Below, piece after piece: positions 9,322 through 17,292 of a DNA stretch of 64,000 nucleotides. Position 1 is the first letter of the stretch. Every line of letters starts with the position of its first letter. Source of the DNA: Firmicutes bacterium UBA7510 (GTDB taxonomy: Bacteria > Bacillota > Clostridia > Tissierellales > Sedimentibacteraceae). The notes beneath the pieces are model-generated. The model worked only from the letters and a program-made list of their open reading frames with translations. It was not told the DNA's origin and ran no database searches. The stretch covers positions 1 to 64,000 of the forward strand of contig DLNM01000020.1 of NCBI GenBank assembly GCA_002479485.1, in the 5' to 3' direction. Both the position numbers and the translations under genes were made by a program.

Positions 9322-11547
9322 TTATCTTTTAATTTCTTCCATGATATAAGCTTCTATTATATCTCCTTCTTTGATATCATTGTATTTTTCAATACCAACG
9401 CCACCTTCAAAGCCAGTGTTTAATTCTGATGCATCATCCTTAAATCTCTTTAATGAAGTGATGTCACCCTCGTGAATAACAATATCATTTCTTAATAATC
9501 TAATTTTTGATTTTCTAGTTATTTTACCATTTAATACATAAACACCTGCAACTATTCCTATATTAGGAACCTTAAATGTTGCTCTAACCTCAGCTCTACC
9601 TTGAACTACCTCTTTGTATTCTGGATCAAGCATACCTGTTATTGCTTGTTTTAAGTCTTCAATAGCGCTATAAATAATATTATAGGTACGAATATCTACA
9701 TTCTCTCTCTTAGCAAGCTCTGTTGCTTGAATAGAAGGTCTTACGTTAAAGCCTATAACTATTGCATTAGAAGCAGAAGCAAGATTTATATCACTTTCGT
9801 TAATTCCACCAACACCACTATGAATGATATTTACCTTAACCTCTTTAATGCTTAATTTCTCAAAGGATTGTTTTATAGCCTCTATAGAACCACGAACATC
9901 TGCTTTAAGTATGATATTTAAATCTTTAACTTCACCCAGTTGTATTCTATTATATAAATCATCTAAAGAAACTTTAGAAGTAGCATTCATATTTTCAGTT
10001 CTAAATTTCTCTTTTCTCTTCTCAGCTATAGTTTTAGCATCTTTCTCTGAATCCATACTAATTAAAATATCACCTGCTAGTGGTGTCTCAGAAAGTCCTA
10101 AAATTTCTACTGGTATAGATGGTCCAGCTTGGTTGATTTTCTTACCTAAGCTATTAAACATAGCTCTGATTTTACCAAAAGATGCACCTACTAATACAGT
10201 ATCACCTTTTTTCAAGGTACCCTTTTGCACTAAAACAGTAGCAACAGGTCCTCTACTTTTATCAAGTTTAGCTTCGATTATAGTTCCTCTAGCATTTCTA
10301 TTAGGATTAGCCTTTAATTCTTGCATTTCGGCTACTAATAGTATCATTTCTAGAAGCTCTTCAATACCCATTTGTTTTTTTGCTGATACAGGAACAAATA
10401 TAGTATCTCCTCCCCAATCCTCAGCTAAAACATTATGTTCAGTTAATTCTTGCTTAACTTTATCAATATTTGCAGTCTCTTTATCTATTTTATTTACAGC
10501 AACTATTATTGGAACATTAGCTGCCTTCGCATGGTTTATAGCTTCAATAGTTTGAGGCTTAACACCATCATCAGCTGCTACTACAAGTATTGCTATATCA
10601 GTGATACTTGCACCTCTAGCACGCATTGATGTAAATGCTTCGTGACCTGGAGTATCTAAAAAAGTTATTTTCTTTCCATTTATTTCAGCTAAAGAAGCAC
10701 CTATATGTTGAGTAATTCCACCTGCTTCTTTTGTAGTTTCTATTGTATTTCTTATAGCATCTAACAATGATGTTTTACCATGGTCAACGTGACCCATTAC
10801 AGTAACTATAGGTGGTCTTTCAACTAAATTTTCAGCTGAATCTTCAATATCCTGATCTAATTTATCTTCAATAACTTGAAGTTCATCAACTACTACTTTT
10901 TTATTAATAATTGCGTGGAACTCTCCAGCAACTAAGCTAGCAGTATCAAAATCTATTTCTTGATTCATATTTACCATTAAACCAAGCATAATTAATTTAG
11001 ATATTACTTGACTAACAGGAACACCCATTTTATCAGCTAAATCTCTAACAACAATTGTATCTTCTATCTCTATTTGCTTAACTTTTGGTTGAGCGGGTTG
11101 TTTTTCTCTAGCCTTTTCTGCATCATTATTGTTATTATTGTTATTATTTTTATTATTATCTTTTTTAAAGAATTTAGTATTACTATTGTTATTATTTTTG
11201 CCTTTTGTCTCTACCTTTTTGTTAGGAATTACCTTATCAGCTTTCTTAATTTTAGCGTCCTTTAAATCAAAATTATTATCTTCATCATCTTCAATAACTA
11301 CAGCTTTAGGCTGCTTTGCATCTGTTTTTTTAGGAGTAAACTCTTTTTTATCCTTAACTTTAGGTTTTTCATTTTCTTGTTCATTTGTGCCATTTAGAAT
11401 ACTAACAATTTTTCTGACCCTTAAAGTTTCTAAATCTGTTATTGAACTCATGTGTGAATTTACTTCAATATTAAATTCCTTTTCAATTATATCAATTAAA
11501 TCTTTACTATTTATTTTTAGTTCTTTTGCTAACTCGTATATTCTCAT
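9322..11547 (-). CDS. infB: Translation initiation factor IF-2
   Basis: 741 residues. IF-2 is the GTPase that brings initiator tRNA to the 30S subunit and promotes subunit joining. An N-terminal IF2_N fold (1-50), a lysine- and asparagine-rich linker (about 55-155) and a second IF2_N (about 160-215) precede the G domain with GHVDHGKT near 250, DTPGHEAF and NKID. The usual beta-barrel and C-terminal fMet-tRNA binding domains follow. The linker has runs of up to eight asparagines encoded by AAT/AAC repeats (about 11120-11190). Starts at ATG 11547 with GGAGGTGACTGC upstream; ylxQ ends 17 bases before. Confidence 0.97.
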   Translation of the reverse strand: MRIYELAKELKINSKDLIDIIEKEFNIEVNSHMSSITDLETLRVRKIVSILNGTNEQENEKPKVKDKKEFTPKKTDAKQPKAVVIEDDEDNNFDLKDAKIKKADKVIPNKKVETKGKNNNNSNTKFFKKDNNKNNNNNNNNDAEKAREKQPAQPKVKQIEIEDTIVVRDLADKMGVPVSQVISKLIMLGLMVNMNQEIDFDTASLVAGEFHAIINKKVVVDELQVIEDKLDQDIEDSAENLVERPPIVTVMGHVDHGKTSLLDAIRNTIETTKEAGGITQHIGASLAEINGKKITFLDTPGHEAFTSMRARGASITDIAILVVAADDGVKPQTIEAINHAKAANVPIIVAVNKIDKETANIDKVKQELTEHNVLAEDWGGDTIFVPVSAKKQMGIEELLEMILLVAEMQELKANPNRNARGTIIEAKLDKSRGPVATVLVQKGTLKKGDTVLVGASFGKIRAMFNSLGKKINQAGPSIPVEILGLSETPLAGDILISMDSEKDAKTIAEKRKEKFRTENMNATSKVSLDDLYNRIQLGEVKDLNIILKADVRGSIEAIKQSFEKLSIKEVKVNIIHSGVGGINESDINLASASNAIVIGFNVRPSIQATELAKRENVDIRTYNIIYSAIEDLKQAITGMLDPEYKEVVQGRAEVRATFKVPNIGIVAGVYVLNGKITRKSKIRLLRNDIVIHEGDITSLKRFKDDASELNTGFEGGVGIEKYNDIKEGDIIEAYIMEEIKR

Positions 11548-11563
11548 GCAGTCACCTCCGAAT

Positions 11564-11860
11564 TTATGTGTTGTTTTCCAAATAAGATATAATATTTTTA
11601 TCCGTTACAGCTAAAACGCTGACTTCCTTCTTACTTAATATCTTACCATACACAACCTTTTCACCGTATTCAATATAATTACGGCCATATTTATTACATT
11701 CAAATATTATATTTTTTTTAGTTTTTTCCGATGCATCACTTGCAACAATTATTAGAATATCAACTATATTACCTTTTATTAAAGAAACTGTAGTATCATA
11801 TCCTAAAACAATTTTGCCACCTTTTCTAGCTATACCTAACATACCATAAAATTTATTCAT
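11564..11860 (-). CDS. ylxQ: L7Ae/L30e-family RNA-binding protein YlxQ
   Basis: 98 residues with the L7Ae fold: [17 protein letters not shown], then a [18 protein letters not shown] strand-helix pair and a C-terminal [10 protein letters not shown] strand. Members are thought to bind kink-turn RNA. The ATG overlaps the end of ylxR by 8 bases, so the two are probably translationally coupled in the nusA-ylxR-ylxQ-infB operon. Confidence 0.9.
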   Translation of the reverse strand: MNKFYGMLGIARKGGKIVLGYDTTVSLIKGNIVDILIIVASDASEKTKKNIIFECNKYGRNYIEYGEKVVYGKILSKKEVSVLAVTDKNIISYLENNT

Positions 11861-12170
11861 TTTTTAATATCTCCGATTTAATTTCATCGTAAATTTCAGT
11901 AGGTATTTCTATTTCTAGTGATCTAGATAGTCTTTTTGATTTAATGGCTTTTTCGAAACAATCCATGTTTTTACAGATGTAAGCACCTCTTCCGTTTAAC
12001 TTACCTGTTGCATCAAATTTCACAATTTCAACATCACGCGTAGTGGGATTATCTTGCGTAGCGAGATTATCACCCTCAACTTTTGTCTTTACAATTCTGC
12101 ACAATTCTTTTTTAGGAAAGCTTTCTTGACAGCCAATACATTTTCTCATTGGTATTTTACGCTGTTTCAT
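11853..12170 (-). CDS. ylxR: YlxR family RNA-binding protein (RnpM-like) with an in-frame repeat insertion
   Basis: 105 residues. The family signatures RKCIGCQE near the N-terminus and GRGAYICKN in the middle are clear. Between them the usual short link (VRTP...LDPTGK) is expanded by about 20 residues holding a tandem DNLATQ-DNPTTR repeat, encoded by two 18-bp DNA repeats at 12038-12073. YlxR proteins are nucleic-acid binding, and an RNase P-modulating role has been reported for a relative. The start overlaps the nusA stop by one base. Confidence 0.88.
   Translation of the reverse strand: MKQRKIPMRKCIGCQESFPKKELCRIVKTKVEGDNLATQDNPTTRDVEIVKFDATGKLNGRGAYICKNMDCFEKAIKSKRLSRSLEIEIPTEIYDEIKSEILKNE
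12038..12073 (-). repeat. Tandem 18-bp repeat inside ylxR
   Basis: Two adjacent 18-bp copies sharing GCGTAG.G.GATTATC. They keep the ylxR reading frame and encode two hexapeptides, DNLATQ and DNPTTR, in a region where family members normally have a short loop. The core CTACGC is similar to the small palindromes elsewhere in the window. Confidence 0.7.
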
Positions 12171-13258
12171 TATTCCTCCTCTATATTTTGTGCTGATTCT
12201 AAATTAGCCTTATTTTTTCTTTCTACATATTGAGATTCACTTATTATATCTATTTTCCATCCAGTCAATTTTGCAGCTAATCTTGCATTTTGACCTTCCT
12301 TACCTATAGCTAATGATAATTGATTATCTGGTACTACTGTTACAGCAGCTTTTTCTTTTTCATCAGCAGTTACGCTAATAATTTTTGCAGGTCCTAAGCT
12401 ATTTGCAATAAAAATAGCTGGATCCTTATCGTAAACGACAATGTCGATTTTTTCCCCATTAATTTCATCAATTATTGTCTTTACTCTTATACCCTTATTT
12501 CCTACACATGAACCAACTGGATCTACATTTGGGTCATTAGAGTGAATAGCTATTTTAGTTCTTGATCCAGCTTCACGAGATATACTATGTATTTCTAACA
12601 CACCATCATGAATTTCAGGAACCTCTAATTCAAATAATCTTTTAATTAAATTAGGATGAGTTCTTGATAATAGTATATTTGCACCTTTACCAGAATTTTT
12701 AACCTCTAAAATAATTGCCTTTAATCTATCTCCTTGAGTAAATTCTTCACCAGGAATTTGCTCAGTTTGAGTTATAACCCCTTCAATTTTACCCATATCA
12801 ATGTATATATTTCCTCTATTAACTCTTTGAACTATACCGTCAATTAGGTCACTTTCTCTTCCTTCAAATTCATTAAATATTGAATCTCTCTCTGCCTCAC
12901 GAATTTTTTGAAGTATTACTTGTCTAGCTGTTTGAGCCGCAATTCTACCAAAATCCTTTTTAGGTTGAATTTCAATTTTTACAATATCCCCAAGCTCAAA
13001 TTTATAATTAATTTGTCTCGCATCTTCAACAGAAATCTCTTGTTGTGCATCCTCAACTAGCTCTACTACTGTTTTATCAGCATATAATTTATAATCTCCA
13101 GAGCTTTCATCAATTTCAATGGAAAAATTATTTGCTTTACTAAAGTTTTTCTTATATCCTGACTCTAACGCTGCTCTTATTGCTTCAATAACCACATCAG
13201 GAGCTATTCCCTTTTCTTTTTCAAGCTCTCCTAATGCTTTTATAATATCCTTGCTCAT
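12170..13258 (-). CDS. nusA: Transcription termination/antitermination protein NusA
   Basis: 362 residues, the usual Firmicute length. The N-terminal RNA polymerase-binding domain (1-125) is followed by S1 (about 130-200), KH1 (VGSCVGNKGIRVKTIIDEI, near 250) and KH2 (LAIGKEGQNARLAAKLTGW, near 320), with a short acidic tail. NusA modulates pausing, termination and antitermination. It starts 14 bases downstream of rimP and overlaps ylxR, so it belongs to the rimP-led operon. Confidence 0.97.
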   Translation of the reverse strand: MSKDIIKALGELEKEKGIAPDVVIEAIRAALESGYKKNFSKANNFSIEIDESSGDYKLYADKTVVELVEDAQQEISVEDARQINYKFELGDIVKIEIQPKKDFGRIAAQTARQVILQKIREAERDSIFNEFEGRESDLIDGIVQRVNRGNIYIDMGKIEGVITQTEQIPGEEFTQGDRLKAIILEVKNSGKGANILLSRTHPNLIKRLFELEVPEIHDGVLEIHSISREAGSRTKIAIHSNDPNVDPVGSCVGNKGIRVKTIIDEINGEKIDIVVYDKDPAIFIANSLGPAKIISVTADEKEKAAVTVVPDNQLSLAIGKEGQNARLAAKLTGWKIDIISESQYVERKNKANLESAQNIEEE

Positions 13259-13272
13259 TTTAATCCTCCACC

Positions 13273-13737
13273 TTAAAATAATTCAACAGCTTTATTTATT
13301 TTAGATATGTTTTTTAATTCTATAGCTACTCTTTCATTATTAAATTCAACTATTATATTGTCTTCATTTTTTTCAAGAAGAATTCCTTTTAACAGTTTCG
13401 TACCATTTACAGGTGAATAAAGCTTGATTTCCACTTCATTATTAATATTTTTAACATAATCTGAATCCTTTTTAAACGCTCTATCTATTCCTGGAGAAGA
13501 AACCTCTAAATAGTATTGATCGTCAATAAAATTAATTTCATCAATCTGTCTATTAAATTCTTTGCTTATAACAGAGCAATCATCTATTGTAATTCCGCCC
13601 TCTTTGTCAAGATATATTCTAAGGTACATAAAAGGACCTTCCTTAACATACTCAACGTCAACTAATTCATATTCAGTACCATCTATTATTTTATTAACAA
13701 TACTTGTTGAAGTTTCAATAATTTGTTTTTTGTTCAT
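13273..13737 (-). CDS. rimP: Ribosome maturation factor RimP
   Basis: 154 residues, with the family pattern of an N-terminal domain carrying YELVDVEYVKEG, LRIYLDKEGGITIDDC and YYLEVSSPGIDRAF, then a small C-terminal SH3-like domain. RimP acts in 30S assembly. It is the first gene of a unit running through nusA to ribF. A promoter and a hairpin lie in the 100 bases upstream. In many Firmicutes polC is directly upstream; here a 5.7-kb accessory island separates them. Confidence 0.95.
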   Translation of the reverse strand: MNKKQIIETSTSIVNKIIDGTEYELVDVEYVKEGPFMYLRIYLDKEGGITIDDCSVISKEFNRQIDEINFIDDQYYLEVSSPGIDRAFKKDSDYVKNINNEVEIKLYSPVNGTKLLKGILLEKNEDNIIVEFNNERVAIELKNISKINKAVELF

Positions 13738-13790
13738 AATTCCTCACTTCCTAAATATATAAATTCCAATAAATTATTAATATAATTAGA

Positions 13791-13813
13791 AAGAGTGGGT
13801 TTACCCCACTCTT
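13791..13813 (-). terminator. Hairpin in the rimP leader (attenuator or upstream terminator)
   Basis: AAGAGTGGG-TTTA-CCCCACTCTT, a 9-bp GC-rich stem. On the minus strand it is followed by TCTAATTATATT, a weak U tract. It lies downstream of the rimP promoter and upstream of the gene, so it could attenuate the operon; its T run is too poor to be certain. Confidence 0.55.
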
Positions 13814-13840
13814 ATACGTCATAAATCTCAATCATCTAAC

Positions 13841-13869
13841 AGTATAACACAGTTTAAATTAAAAATCAA
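13841..13869 (-). promoter_or_regulatory. Sigma-A-type promoter for the rimP-nusA-infB operon
   Basis: TTGATT (13864-13869) and TATACT (13841-13846) on the minus strand, spaced by 17 bases, about 100 bases before rimP. The rest of the gap (13870-14033) is AT-rich with no gene. Confidence 0.7.
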
Positions 13870-14033
13870 ATATAAATATTAATATTTTCTGCAATTTTTA
13901 AAGCTTTTTAAACCAATTTGAGAAAATGTCGATTTTTCTACTAATTATATTATGTCATAGTCTCAAAAAACATTTGATACTATTGATATTATGTCAAATA
14001 ATTATAAATATAATACAGACTTTAACTCAAATC

Positions 14034-14486
14034 TTAGTTAGACAGTGAAATAATTTTTTCCAATGTTGTTTTCCACTCATCATTTTTTATACGTAATTTC
14101 CAATGATTTGGTGTGGATACTCCGTCCATAGAATCTACTAATATAAATTCTCCTCCATATGATTCTAACCTAAATAACACGCGTCCATTAGAATCTTCTC
14201 CAGTAACTATATATCTGTCTTTATCTTTAAATAGAACAGTTTTAGAAATTATTTTTTTGAATTTTGTATCTTTCAAAAGTAAAATTAGCATTTCTTTCTG
14301 CCTGTCATTTAATACTGTTTCTTTGAAAGTTTTGTATGTGTTAATAATTTTAATTGTGTTTATTTCATTTCTTGTTAAATAGTCACTAATTATAGTACCT
14401 TTAACGGTAAAATAAAGATGTTGAAAAACAACAACAAGAATTACCATTATTATGAATATAGTAAAAATTATTTTTTTATTTTTCAA
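14034..14486 (-). CDS. Hypothetical protein with N-terminal membrane anchor
   Basis: 150 residues. A strongly hydrophobic segment at 5-27 after a short Lys-rich N-terminus looks like an uncleaved signal anchor; the rest is hydrophilic and probably outside the membrane. I do not recognise the family. The final 50 residues, with aromatic and Gly positions spaced as in small beta domains, hint at a compact beta fold. It is the first gene of the accessory island between rimP and polC. No strong ribosome binding site is visible. Confidence 0.55.
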   Translation of the reverse strand: MKNKKIIFTIFIIMVILVVVFQHLYFTVKGTIISDYLTRNEINTIKIINTYKTFKETVLNDRQKEMLILLLKDTKFKKIISKTVLFKDKDRYIVTGEDSNGRVLFRLESYGGEFILVDSMDGVSTPNHWKLRIKNDEWKTTLEKIISLSN

Positions 14487-14554
14487 AACAGTTATCCTCT
14501 CTTTCGTCTAATATAAAATAATTTTCATTTTAAATCCTATTCATTTTAAAGTTG

Positions 14555-14890
14555 TTATAATAAAGCATGTTTACATAGTACTTCAGCTTCTTTCCGATTT
14601 TGACGAAATTTTTCTTGATAAAATTTATTATTTAGGTGTGTAGTATTATATAATAAATTATCCCTCTTGATACTACGCATTATTATTCCTCGGATAATAT
14701 CATATCTATATTGTGGTAATGTTTCATATTTTTCATATATAAATGTTCCTTGTTTTTCATATTTCATTATTTTTTCATATACATCATCTATATACTCGTA
14801 ATCGGAAATTGGTACTGATAAACTAGATGTAGCACAAGTGAAAACACCAGCAGTATCATTAATGGTATAATCAAATATAATGTAATGCAA
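14555..14890 (-). CDS. Hypothetical protein, possibly truncated
   Basis: 111 residues starting with TTG at 14890 without a clear ribosome binding site. The sequence begins abruptly with a beta-like stretch and has charged, tyrosine-rich helices in its second half. I recognise no family. The missing start signal and the gene remnants nearby make a decayed or 5'-truncated gene possible. Confidence 0.4.
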   Translation of the reverse strand: MHYIIFDYTINDTAGVFTCATSSLSVPISDYEYIDDVYEKIMKYEKQGTFIYEKYETLPQYRYDIIRGIIMRSIKRDNLLYNTTHLNNKFYQEKFRQNRKEAEVLCKHALL

Positions 14891-14937
14891 GTTGCTTACT
14901 TGTTGTCAAATATACAAGTGGTTCTTTTTGACATTAA

Positions 14938-15282
14938 TTATTCACCTACAGATTCTCCACAATTTATATCAAATGGCGCTATTAATAATTTAACCAATTC
15001 TTTATAATAATTTGCAAAAAAATTAGTCGTTGCATTTGCGTAATTTTCAATATTATCAAATTTCCAATAGCTATAATATTTTACACACTTAATAACTTTT
15101 GTTAGCTCTCTTGGTAAATCACCAATTTTATCAAACACATAAAATCTCTTTACATAATCTATAGAAAGACTGCCAGTTTGCTCATTTTGCCATTGGCGAA
15201 TTTTTTTAATAAGAATTTCAAACTCCTCCAATTTATCAGGCTTTACTTGAAATAATTTTACTTCTGAAAAAGATTTCTCCAT
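14938..15282 (-). CDS. Hypothetical protein, possibly an ABM-like alpha-beta barrel
   Basis: 114 residues. The opening pattern VKLFQVKPDKLEEFEILIKK resembles the first strand and helix of dimeric ferredoxin-like antibiotic-biosynthesis-monooxygenase folds, but I see no catalytic signature and the match is weak. ATG at 15282 has AAGGAG upstream, inside the end of a decayed upstream frame. A degenerate copy of its codons for residues about 16-38 lies just upstream at 15393-15451. Confidence 0.6.
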   Translation of the reverse strand: MEKSFSEVKLFQVKPDKLEEFEILIKKIRQWQNEQTGSLSIDYVKRFYVFDKIGDLPRELTKVIKCVKYYSYWKFDNIENYANATTNFFANYYKELVKLLIAPFDINCGESVGE

Positions 15283-15387
15283 TTACATATCTCCTTCTTT
15301 CAATCCTTCATTTACTATTTTTAATAATCTATCCTCGTTTTCAGTTGAAACATTTTCTGGCTCCCCTATTAAATATCTATAGTAATA
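15283..15387 (-). pseudogene. C-terminal remnant of an unidentified gene
   Basis: An open frame of 34 codons ending in TAA one base before the ATG of the next gene. It encodes YLIGEPENVSTENEDRLLK and continues to KEGDM, a protein-like amphipathic C-terminus. Two in-frame stop codons precede it and no start is possible. The downstream gene's ribosome binding site lies within it, as in a former operon. Confidence 0.45.
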
Positions 15388-15392
15388 CTACT

Positions 15393-15451
15393 AGTCTGTT
15401 CATTTTTTCATTGGCGCGTTTTTCTATCGAGAAATTTCAAACTCCTTCAAT
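15393..15451 (-). pseudogene. Degenerate partial copy of the 14938-15282 gene
   Basis: About 59 bases match 15175-15236, inside the neighbouring gene, at most positions: both contain AATTTCAAACTCC, a CATTGGCG core and a CTGTTCAT/TTGCTCAT block in the same order. Translation gives KLKEFEIS then stop codons, against DKLEEFEIL in the intact gene. This is a fragment left by duplication or recombination. Confidence 0.6.
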
Positions 15452-16288
15452 TTAATATTTATAAGAAAATTCTGATATGTACAATTCCTTAAAGCCTAGA
15501 CTATCATATAAATTTCTTGCTTTATTTCCTACGACACACCACAAAATCACTTCATTATGACCTTGATTATATATTTCATTGCACAGATATTTCACAAAGT
15601 TTCTGCCAATTCCTTTTCCTTGTAAATCAATTTTCACTGATATACTGCCAATTTCATTACCCTCTAAATGTCCATGACCAGCAATTTCACCATTTTCTAT
15701 ATAAGTATAACGATTAATTGAATCATCATTCCACGCTTTACGATTCTTTTCACTTGGCTGTTGAACTTCAGAGTTTGGAAAATCTCCTACGCTCACACGC
15801 ATTTCATGAAACGCTTCTGCGTATAATTTATGAGATTGCGGATAATCATCATCACAATATTGTCTGACTGGCAATTCATCTATATCAAACCTACCATCAG
15901 TATATTTCATACATGCACTAGAGAAACTTCTTCCATAACCATGCTTTTTGGCAAACTTTTTGGAGTTTTCATTATTAGCTAGATAATTTGTTATGATTTC
16001 CTTTGGCTGAATTTCACTTAGAACTTGTTCACCATACATAGCAATGGCATGTCCTATACCATTACAACGATATTTAGGTGATACAAATACTACCAAAGAA
16101 GATGTATTTTTTCCCGGTTCTATTTGGACTAATCCAACAAGCTTTTCATCTAAATATACAACTGTTAACGTCTCAGGTTCCACATCTACCGCCCAACACA
16201 AATCTTCACTTGTCCCATTGTCTTGTAGCAACATTTCTTTCACTATATCATATTCATTCTCACTAATTTTCTTGTATTTAAGTTCCAT
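15452..16288 (-). CDS. Two-domain GNAT acetyltransferase
   Basis: 278 residues with two GNAT-like halves. The first has VFVSPKYRCNGIGHAIAMYGE near 70-90. The second has VKIDLQGKGIGRNFVKYLC near 225-245 and ends with the usual NLYDSLGF segment. Both Q/RxxGxG acetyl-CoA loops are recognisable. Tandem GNAT proteins acetylate small molecules or antibiotics; the substrate is unknown. ATG at 16288 with AGGAG upstream is preferred over the in-frame start at 16345. Confidence 0.82.
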   Translation of the reverse strand: MELKYKKISENEYDIVKEMLLQDNGTSEDLCWAVDVEPETLTVVYLDEKLVGLVQIEPGKNTSSLVVFVSPKYRCNGIGHAIAMYGEQVLSEIQPKEIITNYLANNENSKKFAKKHGYGRSFSSACMKYTDGRFDIDELPVRQYCDDDYPQSHKLYAEAFHEMRVSVGDFPNSEVQQPSEKNRKAWNDDSINRYTYIENGEIAGHGHLEGNEIGSISVKIDLQGKGIGRNFVKYLCNEIYNQGHNEVILWCVVGNKARNLYDSLGFKELYISEFSYKY

Positions 16289-16368
16289 CTCTATGTCTCC
16301 TATTTCATATATAATTAACTTTCTTCTCCCATATAACTTATACAAAAATTGTCTTTTATTATAATAAT

Positions 16369-16707
16369 TTATAACATATATTTTTTAATAACACCTTGTA
16401 TGCTATCTAAAAATGTTTCTTCACCAATTGTGTTAAGCTTCCAAAATACCGCTTGACTACCTCCAGCAGTTATCGCTGATATAAATACCTTATTTTCTTT
16501 TTGCAATAATGTAATATTTAAGCTAACCCTATTACCTCCTGCAAAGCTATATCTTTCAAATACACGTACAGCACATAAGCAATCCCCTATGTTAAAATTG
16601 CTCTCATCTTCTTTACTAGCAGACATACTCCCATTAATAATAGCATCCTCTAATTCTTTTAAAATTGAATAAAAATCACCTTTTAATTCACATTGAATTT
16701 TAGCCAT
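16369..16707 (-). CDS. DUF6054-like small protein
   Basis: 112 residues. From memory it resembles the Firmicute DUF6054 family: GDFYSILKELEDAIINGSMSAS, then CAVRVFERYSFAGGNRVSLN and SAITAGGSQAVFWK. The function of that family is unknown; the conserved Gly-Gly positions suggest a small alpha-beta domain. Starts at ATG 16707 with GGGGGG upstream. It lies between a PEBP-like gene and the two-domain acetyltransferase, all in the same direction. Confidence 0.7.
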   Translation of the reverse strand: MAKIQCELKGDFYSILKELEDAIINGSMSASKEDESNFNIGDCLCAVRVFERYSFAGGNRVSLNITLLQKENKVFISAITAGGSQAVFWKLNTIGEETFLDSIQGVIKKYML

Positions 16708-16740
16708 AATAACCCCCCTATAATAATTATTTAAATTTTT

Positions 16741-17214
16741 TTAACATTCCTTCCTATAACTTTGGAATTTACCACATAATGTTCCTTGGTCCAACACATG
16801 TCCATCAATTACCTTTAATAGATCTGCTTTTGTGCTTGTTCCAAGTAGCTCTAATTTACAATCTAGTAGATATACTGTAAATCGGTAAGTATGAATTGTT
16901 TTAAACGGAGGTTTAGGCCCTTTATAACAATGCTTACCATACGCTATACCCTGCACAGCACCAGGTAGTTCTTGTACAAATTCACCTTTATGGATACCAG
17001 CAGGTACGAGCTCCTGAACTGGTAGGTTCCAAATAACCCAATGATTATAATTTGGAAAGAGTGGATGAGACGCGTCATCCATTGTTATTGCCATAGAAAC
17101 TCCATTTTTTTTAATTCCATGAATATGCAACTCTGGTGATATATCTTTTCCTCGTGCTGTGTATTCTTTAGGTATCCATTCCCCTTCTTTAAATGCTGTA
17201 CTAGTTATTTTCAT
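16741..17214 (-). CDS. YbhB/YbcL-family Raf kinase inhibitor-like protein (PEBP fold)
   Basis: 157 residues. The PEBP ligand-pocket motifs are present: TMDDASHPLFPNYNHWVIWNLP, with the DxD-like acidic pair and the HW, and GIAYGKHCYKGPKPP. The TYRFTVYLLD strand completes the fold. Bacterial members are cytoplasmic, about 150-180 residues, and have no agreed function. The gene has its own ATG at 17214; the ribosome binding site GAAAGAAGG is moderate. Confidence 0.85.
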   Translation of the reverse strand: MKITSTAFKEGEWIPKEYTARGKDISPELHIHGIKKNGVSMAITMDDASHPLFPNYNHWVIWNLPVQELVPAGIHKGEFVQELPGAVQGIAYGKHCYKGPKPPFKTIHTYRFTVYLLDCKLELLGTSTKADLLKVIDGHVLDQGTLCGKFQSYRKEC

Positions 17215-17292
17215 CTAAATTGCCTTCTTTCTAAGATAAAAGTAATTATAAAAAAATTTTCATCACATAACTTGAAAGTTTACTTATTTAAA

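Noticed and set aside
9824..10555. A 243-codon plus-strand reading frame inside infB
   Set aside because: It is the complement of conserved IF-2 coding sequence, lacks a ribosome binding site and gives a low-complexity, serine-rich product; a shadow frame.
11129..11614. A long hydrophobic plus-strand frame opposite the IF-2 linker
   Set aside because: The leucine-rich stretch is the reverse complement of the asparagine/lysine repeat region; not a membrane protein.
13950..14033. Second full copy of the 28074-28195 element
   Set aside because: Only two short words match and in a different order; not enough for a copy, so it is mentioned only as a hint.
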